NCBI RefSeq assembly: GCF_001642325.1
Contig: NZ_LSFI01000015.1
Coordinates: forward strand, 1 to 54,067
DNA: 54,067 nucleotides
Source: Thermodesulfatator autotrophicus
GTDB taxonomy: Bacteria; Desulfobacterota; Thermodesulfobacteria; Thermodesulfobacteriales; Thermodesulfatatoraceae
Direction of reading: 5' to 3'
Shown: piece by piece, positions 33,705-41,222 of the stretch
How the letters are laid out: each line of letters begins with the position of its first letter
Numbering within the stretch: the first letter of the stretch is position 1
The notes under the pieces: model-generated
Databases searched by the model: none
Seen by the model: the letters and a program-made list of their open reading frames with translations, nothing else
What the model was told of the DNA's origin: nothing
Position numbers and translations under genes: made by a program

Positions 33705-35419
33705 TTTTTAAGCTCAAGCCAAAATTCGGTTAAAAAGGGCATTTGTAAGAGCTTGGCCTTTATCCTTTCGGCACGTTCTTTTTGCCCGCAGGCCTTCAAG
33801 GCTTTATAAAGGTCTGGATAAAAACCCCAGGCATCAGGTTTTAAAGCTATAGCCTTTTCTATGAGCTTTATGGCGTTTTCGCAATCTTTTAGGCCAAGCC
33901 TGGCCTTGCCAAGCAAGAAAAAAGCCTCGGCAGTTTTAGGCGGTGTTTCTAGAAAGACTTTTTCCATCCAGGCGTACTTTTTTTGTTTGAGATAGATAAA
34001 AGCTCTAATAACTCTTGCGTTTTCAGCCGGGTCATTTTTGAGAAAAAGAAGAACGCGGTTTTCTAAGTTTTTGTTTTCGCGGGCTATTTTGAAAAGAATG
34101 TTATAAGCTTGAGGGGGAAGCCCCCCTTTTTCTTCTCTCAGTTTTTTTAAGTAATTTAAGGCCCTTTCCGCCCAGCCGATATGCATCTCAATTTGGGCCA
34201 GCAATAAATAATTTTTCTCTTTTTTGGCCGCCTCGTAAGCCCTTTTTCTTTGGGTAAACCAATTTTTTAAAGGTTTTTTGATGTTCTCAGTGGGTTTTAA
34301 ACTTGCCAGAGGGTCTCCCAGAAGGACAGTCTGCCAGCTCAAATAAGCCAGAGAACGATAGTAGCTTTCTACTAAGGTTTTGCCTTTAAGGTACGCCGGA
34401 AAAAGTAAATGCGGCCTGGCACAGGCGGAAAGATAAGGCTCATAGGCGTTTCCCGAAATGCCGGTTATGCCCAGGCGCACCAGGTCAGCGATGAGGGACT
34501 GAGGAGACCCCTGATGAAAATGCTTTCTCCCACGGTTTACCTGCCAGTGAGCTGGAGGCTCAATAAACGTGCGGGCACTGGTGCTTACATAAGTAACCCC
34601 AATGGCACCTGGCAAAAACTTGAAATAGAGCTTCCGATCTTTGGGGTAATTGGGGTCATTTGAGCCCCAGGAGGCGTAGCCAATTACCCTTTCGCCTGAA
34701 ACCAGAAAAGCCGGGTCAAAAGAGGCTTCAATCTCCAGGCCGGGAAAATCCTTAAGAAGTAAGTAAGCAGCGTGCAGCCAGTTGTCACCCGGCCTTGCTG
34801 GCCCATTTTTGGCGTCCAATACCAGCGTATAAGGAGGCCGGGTTTCCCTGGTAGCTATGGCCCGTTTTATTAGAGCTAAGGCGTCTTTTTCAGTATAGCC
34901 GTCAATACGGGCCACCAGATAAATGTCATAACGGTCGTGCTCAAAAGGCTCATTAACAGCGCTCTGAAAATAGGGGTTAGGTAACCAGCCGTTTTTATTG
35001 TAAGGGCCAAAGAGCATTTTGCGGTAGAGCAGGGTGAGTTCAGAATCAACTGAAGCGGCATCGCCATTTTTAGCCACTTTTCCGGCAATTTTGTGAGGCA
35101 CATCAGGCATAAGAAGAATGACGAGAATTTTATCCTGCCAGCCCTTTTTTTCTAAAAACCGGCGCATAGGGGTTTCAATGAATTTTAGATAAATAGGTCG
35201 TGCTATTTCTTCACGCGTGGGCATGGGAAGATAGAGCATGTTTTCAGGAGGAATATGGCGGGCTTTCTGGTAAAAAGCAGCCACTCTTTTAGACTTGGGG
35301 CTTTTGGCATTTACCACCACCAATATGCGTTCAGGGCTCAGGTGAGTTTCAAGGGCAAAAGCGTGAGAAGGAAAAAGAACAAAGACAAAAATAAATAGCC
35401 AAATTTTTACGCGGAGCAT
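33701..35419 (-). CDS. TIGR03790-type exported protein with C-terminal TPR region
   Basis: 572 residues. Signal peptide (to about 23, SHAFA). The body (about 24-370) matches the TIGR03790 family: SPERILVVVNAKSPKSKRVAAFYQKARHIPPENML, then FLEKKGWQDKILVILLMPDVPHKI, DSELTLL, RYDIYLVARIDGYTEKDALALI and YASWGSNDP. That family, as I recall, is confined to species with exosortase, which fits the PEP-CTERM gene at 2259. The last 190 residues look like TPR helices (AFFLLGKARLGLKDCENAIKLIEKAIALKPD). Its biochemical role is unknown. Located after sfsA and lpxK, overlapping sfsA by 13 bp. Confidence 0.75.
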   Translation of the reverse strand: MLRVKIWLFIFVFVLFPSHAFALETHLSPERILVVVNAKSPKSKRVAAFYQKARHIPPENMLYLPMPTREEIARPIYLKFIETPMRRFLEKKGWQDKILVILLMPDVPHKIAGKVAKNGDAASVDSELTLLYRKMLFGPYNKNGWLPNPYFQSAVNEPFEHDRYDIYLVARIDGYTEKDALALIKRAIATRETRPPYTLVLDAKNGPARPGDNWLHAAYLLLKDFPGLEIEASFDPAFLVSGERVIGYASWGSNDPNYPKDRKLYFKFLPGAIGVTYVSTSARTFIEPPAHWQVNRGRKHFHQGSPQSLIADLVRLGITGISGNAYEPYLSACARPHLLFPAYLKGKTLVESYYRSLAYLSWQTVLLGDPLASLKPTENIKKPLKNWFTQRKRAYEAAKKEKNYLLLAQIEMHIGWAERALNYLKKLREEKGGLPPQAYNILFKIARENKNLENRVLLFLKNDPAENARVIRAFIYLKQKKYAWMEKVFLETPPKTAEAFFLLGKARLGLKDCENAIKLIEKAIALKPDAWGFYPDLYKALKACGQKERAERIKAKLLQMPFLTEFWLELKN

Positions 35420-36099
35420 AGAGGGAGTTCGCCTCCGAAGAAAAGATTTTTACCATCGTATAAGATGCGGCTTATTTTTAAAGTAAGGCCCTCTTTTAGG
35501 GCTTCACTGAAAAGCCCGGCAAAGAGTGGGTCAATTTCTTCTGCCGGGCGGAAGCAAGTGGCTTCAGGCCTGAAAACAAGCAACCACAGGCAGGCGTTAA
35601 GGCCTTTTTGTTTGAGTTCCAGCAGATGCCGCAGGTGTTTTTGGCCGCGGGTGGTAGGGGCATCAGGGAAAAGGGCTATTTCACCCTTAGCCCAGGTGCA
35701 TCCCTTTACCTCTACCAGCATTTCTTCCTGGGATTTGAATTTTAGAAGATAATCAAGCCTTCCGCCGTCAAATTTAGGCTCAGCCTGAAATTCTTTAAGC
35801 CCTGGGAAAATTTCCTGCCCCAGTTTTTTAAGTAAAGCCCCGGTTAAGCGGCGATGATACCCGGAGTTTACAAAGATCCAGTGGTTGTCTTTGCGCGCGG
35901 CAATGAGGCTAAAAGCTGTTTTTCTCTTGGGGCTTTGGGCATGTTTTAGTAATACCGGTGTTCCAGGAAACAAAAGGTCAGGTAAGCGCCCGGGGTCATG
36001 CACGTGCACCATTACAGTTTTTCCCTTTAGTGCTACCTTTCCTAAAAAGCGATTTGGGCGTTCAAGGAAGATACCTTCTTCGTCAGCGGGGAGCTTCAT
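35407..36099 (-). CDS. sfsA: SfsA family protein (putative nuclease/sugar fermentation stimulation homologue)
   Basis: About 230 residues from ATG 36099, which aligns with the usual N-terminus (RFLGKV near residue 17); a TTG farther up would overlap lpxK more. Blocks seen: VHVHDPGRLPDLLFPGTPVLL, FVNSGYHRRL, KFDGGRLDYLLKF, VEVKGCTWAKGEIALFPDAPTTRGQKHLRHL. The D-(x)n-E-x-K arrangement resembles a PD-(D/E)xK nuclease core. Cellular role is unsettled. Overlaps lpxK by 17 bp in the same operon. Confidence 0.88.
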   Translation of the reverse strand: MKLPADEEGIFLERPNRFLGKVALKGKTVMVHVHDPGRLPDLLFPGTPVLLKHAQSPKRKTAFSLIAARKDNHWIFVNSGYHRRLTGALLKKLGQEIFPGLKEFQAEPKFDGGRLDYLLKFKSQEEMLVEVKGCTWAKGEIALFPDAPTTRGQKHLRHLLELKQKGLNACLWLLVFRPEATCFRPAEEIDPLFAGLFSEALKEGLTLKISRILYDGKNLFFGGELPLCSA

Positions 36100-37144
36100 T
36101 ATTTTTAAGGCCTTCCAGGATGAATCTTTCAAGGGCCTCCTCCGGTTTGGCTTCTATGGGCAAAAGGTAGCACGGCTCAAGAGCCTGAACAAATTTTTTT
36201 AACTTAACAGCGTCTTTTTCTGTAGTGACAAAAACAGAGGCAGAAGCCCTTTCTTTCTGGGCCAGAAGATAATTTATTTTGGCCTGGTCGTATTTAACAT
36301 GGTCCTCAAAAGGAATTTTCTGCGCTAAAGAAAAGAACTTTTCCGCAGTTTTAAAAAACATTTCTGGCCTGGCCAGACCACAAAAGGCTATGGCCTTTTC
36401 TCGCCCTTTTTTAATGGCTTTTTTTTCTCCTTGCCAGAAGTCTTTGAGCTTATAGGGGTTTTCGCTTTCAAAAGGAGACCAGAAAATGGGTTTGCCTAAG
36501 TTTTTGAGCTTTTCAGCCAGTTTTTGGGCCTCAAGGTGTTCTGGCAAGCTTTTGGTTATTATAAAGGCACTCGCTCGTTTTAAGGCTGGCCATGGCTCTC
36601 GCAAATAGCCAGCGGGAAAGACTTTTTCTTTAAACGGATCGCGCCCAGGTGCCATAAGCACCAGGTCAAGGTCTCTTTGGAGGCGTAAATGTTGAAATCC
36701 ATCGTCAAGGATTACAACCTCAGCCCCTGTTTTTTCAATGGCCAGGTGAGCACCGGCTACTCTATCTCTGGCCACAATTACCGGGATTTTAGTTTTTAAA
36801 CTCAGTAAAACGGCTTCGTCACCTATATCTTCCGTGGGGAAAAGCACCTTACCATGGTTGCCGGCAAGTACAGGCCCTTTGATTCGCCCCCGATAACCCC
36901 TGGTGACAATGGCTGCCTTAATTCCATGGGTTTTTAAAAACTCGGCCAGCCATATGACCAGAGGGGTTTTCCCTTCGCCACCTAGAGAAAGATTTCCCAC
37001 GCTTATAACCTTGGCAGGGACTTCGTGGCTTTTTAGTAAACCCCTTTCATAGGCCATATTTCTGGTGCAAATCAGAAAGGAATAAGCCCTTCCCAGAGGC
37101 CCCAGCCAGGGAGAAATTTTTTGCCAGAGTTTTTCAAAAGACAT
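36083..37144 (-). CDS. lpxK: Tetraacyldisaccharide 4'-kinase LpxK
   Basis: About 353 residues from ATG 37144 (MSFEKLWQKI). Three more in-frame starts lie just upstream in an ATGGTA-like repeat, so the exact start is uncertain. Inner-membrane kinase that phosphorylates the lipid A disaccharide. Seen: PAKVISVGNLSLGGEGKTPLVIWLAEFL (P-loop variant), TRGYRGRIKGP, GDEAVLLS, VVILDDGFQHLRLQRDLDLVL and CGLARPEMFF. It shows that the organism makes lipid A. First gene of the leftward unit lpxK-sfsA-TIGR03790. Confidence 0.95.
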   Translation of the reverse strand: MSFEKLWQKISPWLGPLGRAYSFLICTRNMAYERGLLKSHEVPAKVISVGNLSLGGEGKTPLVIWLAEFLKTHGIKAAIVTRGYRGRIKGPVLAGNHGKVLFPTEDIGDEAVLLSLKTKIPVIVARDRVAGAHLAIEKTGAEVVILDDGFQHLRLQRDLDLVLMAPGRDPFKEKVFPAGYLREPWPALKRASAFIITKSLPEHLEAQKLAEKLKNLGKPIFWSPFESENPYKLKDFWQGEKKAIKKGREKAIAFCGLARPEMFFKTAEKFFSLAQKIPFEDHVKYDQAKINYLLAQKERASASVFVTTEKDAVKLKKFVQALEPCYLLPIEAKPEEALERFILEGLKNNEAPR

Positions 37145-37330
37145 CGCCATTACCATTACCAATTACCATAAACATAATATTTCTTCGTCTTTAACTCACG
37201 TCCAAAAAGAGGGACAGGCAAAATTCTGTCTCCTGAATTGGCCCGTTCTAAATGAATCTTTGAGTTGGTTATGTCGGCACTTATTATAGCCTATAGCCTC
37301 CTTGTTTAGGTGGAGATAATTCGTCAAAGG

Positions 37331-37360
37331 TTTCTATAAATGTGCTAATTCTTATAGAAA
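37331..37360. promoter_or_regulatory. Inverted repeat, candidate operator upstream of the porin gene
   Basis: Perfect 9-bp arms TTTCTATAA and TTATAGAAA separated by 12 nt, ending 8 bp before a TTGACT hexamer. The position suits an activator or repressor site; the regulator is unknown. Confidence 0.4.
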
Positions 37361-37368
37361 AATTCTAT

Positions 37369-37398
37369 TTGACTTATCTTTTTCTTTATTTATCTAAT
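37369..37398 (+). promoter_or_regulatory. Candidate sigma-70 promoter of the porin gene
   Basis: TTGACT at 37369-37374 and TATCTA/TCTAAT at 37391-37398, spacing 16-18. It would leave an AT-rich leader of about 155 nt. Confidence 0.4.
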
Positions 37399-37558
37399 GT
37401 GAATAAGTTAACATTTTAAAGAAAAGATAAGAATTTATCCTTTCAATTAGGTTTAAACAAAAAAATTAGCATTAAAGACGTATTTTTTTCTCACCCTACA
37501 TTTAATTAATCTATATTAGTAAGGTATAGTTTTAAATAAAACATTTTTGGGAGGGCTT

Positions 37559-38725
37559 ATGTTAAAAAAATTATCACTGATTTTGTTTGGACTGCTTTTA
37601 GTTTACGGAAAAGGGTGGGCCATAGAGGTTTACAATAAAGATGGAATGTCTTTTCATTTAGGTTTTTGGGGCCAGGCCTGGTATCAGTATGTTGACGATT
37701 ACAGAGACACAGATGGTGATAAAAGGGGAGACGAAAATCTTAACGACTTTATGATTCGGCGAGCCTACTTTTATCTTAAAGGCACGGTTAATCCCTGGCT
37801 CAGTCTCTTTGTTCATTTTGCAGGAGATCGCCTGGGGCAAGACGGTTTAGATAAGCCTAGTGTGGGTTTAGGTTCAGGCCTGGCATTAAGAGACGGCTGG
37901 ATAACAGTAAAGCTAGCAGGTGAGGCTCTTATGCTTCAAGCAGGGCGTATGTATATCCCCTTCACACGGAACTATGGAACTACTTCTACTAAAGCTTTGC
38001 TAACTACGGATCTTGACTGGGGACAGGGAGGAGTACGAAGTGGTATCTTTTATCCTAGCAAAGTGGGACGAGATGATAGCGTTACTCTCTGGGGAAATCT
38101 TGTTGATGGTAAGTTCCAGTATCGTTTTATGGTGGGAGAAGGAGTTGAAGATGGTGATAAAAATCCTGAGGATAATTTAAGATTTGCTGGCCGTATTGCT
38201 TTGTCCCTTTTTGAGCCGGAAACAGGCTGGTTTAACAAGGGTACATATCTGGGAAAGAAAAAGGTGCTATCTTTGGGCTTTGGTTTTGATTATCAAGAAG
38301 ATATTAAGTTTGCTTTGGAAGAGGATGATTATTCGGCTTGGACTCTGGATTTATTCTGGGACCAACCTTTAGGGCCTGGGGCTATTACCTTGGCCTTTTC
38401 GTATATTGATATTGAGAACTCTGTTAATGGTATAACTTATACTAATTTAGGGTCAGGTGATGATGGTTCTATCTTCTCTTTCAAAGTGGGGTACTTTTTT
38501 CCTGATAAAATTGGCATAGGTCAAATTCAACCTTTCTTTCACTATCAGAATTTTGATGTTGACGGAAAAGATGACACAGATGTCTACGGTTTTGGTTTTA
38601 ACTACTATTTGAAAGGCCAGGCCAACAAAATTAGCCTTGACTTAACTTTTGTGGATCAGGACAAAGAAACCCCAGAGGCAGAAGATCATTTCATTTTTAC
38701 CCTTCAGATAGGGGTTGGCTTCTAG
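37559..38725 (+). CDS. Outer membrane porin (phosphate-selective OprP/O or ExtI-like type)
   Basis: 388 residues from ATG 37559 behind GGGAGGG. Signal peptide (to about 22, GWA). Then the OprP/O-like start: FHLGFWGQAWYQYVDDY, DFMIRRAYFYLKGTVNPWLSLFVHF, LQAGRMYIPFTRNYG, and repeated alternating aromatic strands finishing LQIGVGF. Acid loops (DTDGDKRGDENLND) face outward. Similar porins occur in phosphate uptake and in metal-oxyanion reduction operons; the sequence does not decide between them. Monocistronic, with a strong terminator. Confidence 0.8.
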   Translation: MLKKLSLILFGLLLVYGKGWAIEVYNKDGMSFHLGFWGQAWYQYVDDYRDTDGDKRGDENLNDFMIRRAYFYLKGTVNPWLSLFVHFAGDRLGQDGLDKPSVGLGSGLALRDGWITVKLAGEALMLQAGRMYIPFTRNYGTTSTKALLTTDLDWGQGGVRSGIFYPSKVGRDDSVTLWGNLVDGKFQYRFMVGEGVEDGDKNPEDNLRFAGRIALSLFEPETGWFNKGTYLGKKKVLSLGFGFDYQEDIKFALEEDDYSAWTLDLFWDQPLGPGAITLAFSYIDIENSVNGITYTNLGSGDDGSIFSFKVGYFFPDKIGIGQIQPFFHYQNFDVDGKDDTDVYGFGFNYYLKGQANKISLDLTFVDQDKETPEAEDHFIFTLQIGVGF

Positions 38726-38736
38726 CCTTAGATCTT

Positions 38737-38782
38737 GAATCAAGGAAGAGGGTAAGCGCGAGCTTGCCTTCTTCCTTGATTC
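38737..38782 (+). terminator. Intrinsic terminator after the porin gene
   Basis: Long stem of 21 bp (two G-T pairs) between 38737-38757 and 38762-38782, GCGA loop, followed by a TTTTTCC tail. Confidence 0.88.
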
Positions 38783-38809
38783 TTTTTCCTCTGATACTGC
38801 TTTGTCTCT

Positions 38810-38945
38810 TATGCATGCGCTCCTCGCAGTGCCCAAAAATGGCCTTTTCGCGGTGACAAAAAATCTCTACTAATAAGTGGAGTATTCTTGCAGTTATGTT
38901 TGGGGCAGTCATTGCTAGAGAGGCGAAGCAATCCTCGTGAGACGC
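38810..38945. repeat. Dispersed palindromic repeat, broken copies
   Basis: Fragments GCGCTCCTCGCAGTG, TTCGCGGTGACAAAA, AGTCATTGCTAGAGAGGCGAAGCAATCCTCG, all from the same family. They lie between the porin terminator and the tetR operator. Confidence 0.6.
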
Positions 38946-38972
38946 TAACACAAAAATTTCTCCCTTGCTATT

Positions 38973-39002
38973 CAAACAAATGTTTGATACAAATGTTTGT
39001 AT
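38973..39002 (+). promoter_or_regulatory. Twin palindromic operator at the tetR start
   Basis: Two adjoining dyads, CAAACA-AA-TGTTTG (38973-38986) and ATACAAA-TG-TTTGTAT (38987-39002), sharing the 11-mer ACAAATGTTTG at 13-bp spacing. The second reaches the ATG. TetR-family proteins commonly bind such sites as two dimers, so autorepression of the whole efflux operon is inferred. Confidence 0.75.
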
Positions 39003-39630
39003 GGATAACGGGGCGGCAGTAAATGTCAAAGAGAGGCTGGTTTTAATAGCAGAGAAGCTGTTTGCAGAAAAAGGTTTTAACAGTGTCAGTGTGCGTGAGA
39101 TAACCAGTAAGGCCGGGGTGAACCTCGGGGCTATAAATTATCATTTTGGTTCTAAAAAAGGCCTTTATCTTGAAGTCTTTCGCGCGCGCTTTCTTGATAG
39201 GGCCAGACGTTTGCGGGGAGCCTTTGAAAAGAACCTTAAAAAAGAAAAAGACTCTTTAGAGGGTGTTATAAGGAGTCTTGCCCGGGCTATATTATGTGGC
39301 CCTCTTACCGATGAAGAAAGGACTATTCACTTCAAACTCTTGGTAAGGGAGATGGCCCACCCAACTGAAGCCTTTGATTTGATAACTGAAGAGGCTTTAA
39401 AACCTTTGCTTAGTTCCTTTGAAAAGGCTCTAAAAGAATATTTGCCTGCGCTTTCTGAAGAAAAAATGCGTTTGGTGATGCTGAGTGTTCTTGCTCAAAT
39501 TCTTTATTTTAACTTTGCCAGACCCAAAATTCAGGCGGCCACTGGAAAGACTTTTGATGAAGAATTTAAAAAAGCCCTGGTAGAACATATAGTTGCTTTT
39601 TCCCTAAAAGGCATAGAAGGTCTATCATGA
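39001..39630 (+). CDS. TetR/AcrR-family regulator of the RND efflux operon
   Basis: 209 residues from ATG 39001; the frame is open to a TTG at 38965, but that part is operator DNA. N-terminal helix-turn-helix VKERLVLIAEKLFAEKGFNSVSVREITSKAGVNLGAINYHFGSKKGLYLEV is typical. The C-terminal ligand domain has VREMAHPTEAFDLITEEALKPLL, which resembles the CerR-type (DUF1956) C-terminal domain. Its stop overlaps the next start (ATGA), making it the first gene of the efflux operon. The inducing ligand is unknown. Confidence 0.88.
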   Translation: MDNGAAVNVKERLVLIAEKLFAEKGFNSVSVREITSKAGVNLGAINYHFGSKKGLYLEVFRARFLDRARRLRGAFEKNLKKEKDSLEGVIRSLARAILCGPLTDEERTIHFKLLVREMAHPTEAFDLITEEALKPLLSSFEKALKEYLPALSEEKMRLVMLSVLAQILYFNFARPKIQAATGKTFDEEFKKALVEHIVAFSLKGIEGLS

Positions 39631-41222
39631 AAAAAACGTTATTGATGGGAGTAGTTTTTACATTACAGGGCCTCATCGCGAGGCGACTAAGTCGCCGTGG
39701 CGATCTCTCAGGATTGCTTCGGTATCGCTCGGGGAAGAGATTGCTTCGCAACTTCGTGGCTCGCAATGACATCTTTCCCTGTCACTGCAAGGAGCCGGAG
39801 GCGACGAAACAGTCCCGAGGATCGTTTTGCTCCGCTCGCGATGACAAGAGAGGAGCTCGTGATGACAGAAGAGGAGCTCATAATGACAGGGAGAAGAAAC
39901 ACCATGAGAGCCCTAATTTTGTGCTCTCATTATTAATGGCCTGTTTTTCTCTGTTGTTTATGTTTTCTGTGGCACAGGCCCAGTCTAAACTCACCCTTGA
40001 AAAAGCCATAAGCCTTGCCCTTAAAAACCATCCTTCTATAAAGGCCCAGAAAGATGTCTTAACTGCTTCTCGTTTTGCCAAAGACGCTACCAAAGCCAAC
40101 CGTTGGTTTAAGGCCAATCTTATTGTTCAAGCAGAACGTCACAACGACCCAGTAACTATCACCTCTATAAAAGGGCCTGGTCAGTTCCCTCCTTTTAGCC
40201 GGGATATTTACTTCTGGCAGGTTGAGGCCACTTTCCCTCTATACGAAGGCGGGCGGGTGGCTCAAGAAGTAAAGATTAAAGATCTTGAAATCAACATAAG
40301 ACAGAGCCTTTTAAGGCAATCCACTGAAGACCTTATAGCCAATGTAAAGCAACTCTTCTTTCAAGTGCTTTATCTTAAAAGTCTTGTTAAGGCGCAAAGG
40401 GAACTTTATCACCTGCTTAAAGAGCAATACCATGATGCCAGCTTAAAATACCAGGTAGGTAGAATTGCCAGGCTTGATCTTCTTTACTTCAAAAGGGCCC
40501 TAGAAGAAGAAAAAGCCTTACTTTTGGCCAGTGAAAGTAACCTGCACCTGGCCAAAAAACTTCTCGCCCTGGTCATTGGTCTTGAAGATAATTCTTTTGA
40601 AGTTTCTGGCCACTTAGAACCTTTAAAAAATGTGAACATTAAGTCTTTTTCGGCTGAGAAGTTTTTAGAGGAAAGGCCAGACGTAAAAGCCGCTCGCTTA
40701 AAAGTTAAACAAGCAGAAGCTGCTATTTCGCGAGCTAAGAGAGAGTATTTGCCAACTATATCCGCTTTTTCTTCTTATGGTCGGCGAGCCGGGGCTGGAC
40801 TCAATAATGACGAAGAAGTATGGGTGGCTGGCGTGCGGTTAAACTGGTCAATATTTGATTCCGGGGTTAAAAGAAACTTGCTCAAAGAAAAGCAGGCCCT
40901 CTGGCTAGCTGCTAAAGAAGAGCTTCAAAACCTTAGACTTTCTGCTTCACAGGAAATAATTTCAGCTGTAAGCCAAATAAACCTGGCTAAAAGCCAGGTA
41001 AACCGCCTTAAAGCCGCTGAGGAATTTGCCAGAGAAGCATATAAGCGAGAGGCCCTACGCTATCAGGCTGGTGCAGGCTCTATAAATGACTTATTGCAGG
41101 CCCAGGAAGCCTGGCTGCGCACCAAATCAAACCTGCTTAAGGCCTACTATGACCTTAATACCGCTGTTGTTTCCTTTGAACTGGCCACCGGGCAAATAGC
41201 CAAGGAGTTCTCAAATGAATAA
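39627..41222 (+). CDS. TolC-family outer membrane efflux protein with a repeat inserted in its N-terminus
   Basis: The full open frame is 531 residues. From about residue 113 it is a standard TolC-type protein (QSKLTLEKAISLALKNHPSIKAQ, then two helical repeats, with YKREALRYQAGAGSINDLLQAQEAWLRTKSNLLKAYYDLNTAVVSF) that forms the outer membrane tunnel. The first 100 residues are abnormal: after MKKTLL the frame runs through a GC-rich repeat element and gives an Arg-rich stretch (RRLSRRGDLSG, CKEPEATKQSRG, DDKRGARDDRRGA) before a hydrophobic signal segment at about 99-118 (LSLLMACFSLLFMFSVAQA). Working starts may be GTG 39921 or ATG 39936, which restore a 15-20-residue signal peptide; a short frame from ATG 39904 ends TAATG at 39936 and could couple translation. 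Confidence 0.85.
   Translation: MKKTLLMGVVFTLQGLIARRLSRRGDLSGLLRYRSGKRLLRNFVARNDIFPCHCKEPEATKQSRGSFCSARDDKRGARDDRRGAHNDREKKHHESPNFVLSLLMACFSLLFMFSVAQAQSKLTLEKAISLALKNHPSIKAQKDVLTASRFAKDATKANRWFKANLIVQAERHNDPVTITSIKGPGQFPPFSRDIYFWQVEATFPLYEGGRVAQEVKIKDLEINIRQSLLRQSTEDLIANVKQLFFQVLYLKSLVKAQRELYHLLKEQYHDASLKYQVGRIARLDLLYFKRALEEEKALLLASESNLHLAKKLLALVIGLEDNSFEVSGHLEPLKNVNIKSFSAEKFLEERPDVKAARLKVKQAEAAISRAKREYLPTISAFSSYGRRAGAGLNNDEEVWVAGVRLNWSIFDSGVKRNLLKEKQALWLAAKEELQNLRLSASQEIISAVSQINLAKSQVNRLKAAEEFAREAYKREALRYQAGAGSINDLLQAQEAWLRTKSNLLKAYYDLNTAVVSFELATGQIAKEFSNE
39641..39900 (+). repeat. Dispersed repeat element inside the tolC-like reading frame
   Basis: Starts with TGATGGGA, then TTTTTACATTACAG, and continues TCATCGCGAGGCGAC, AGTCGCCGTGGCGATCT, matching the element at 51251. 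Downstream it contains further family words (AGATTGCTTCGC, GCTCGCAATGACA, GAGCTCGTGATGACAG). Its length leaves the tolC frame open. Confidence 0.8.

Larger units (their letters stand above)
37145..37558. other. Divergent intergenic region between lpxK and the porin gene
   Basis: About 400 bp, very AT-rich toward the porin. It holds the dyad and promoter candidate listed separately and a second small dyad, GATAA-GAAT-TTATC, near 37423-37436. The lpxK side has a TTACCA repeat (about 37148-37168). No gene is seen. Confidence 0.5.

Noticed and set aside
37250-37310. Sigma-54-like CGGCAC followed by GC upstream of the porin gene
   Set aside because: The GG-to-GC spacing is one base too long and the -12 element is missing.
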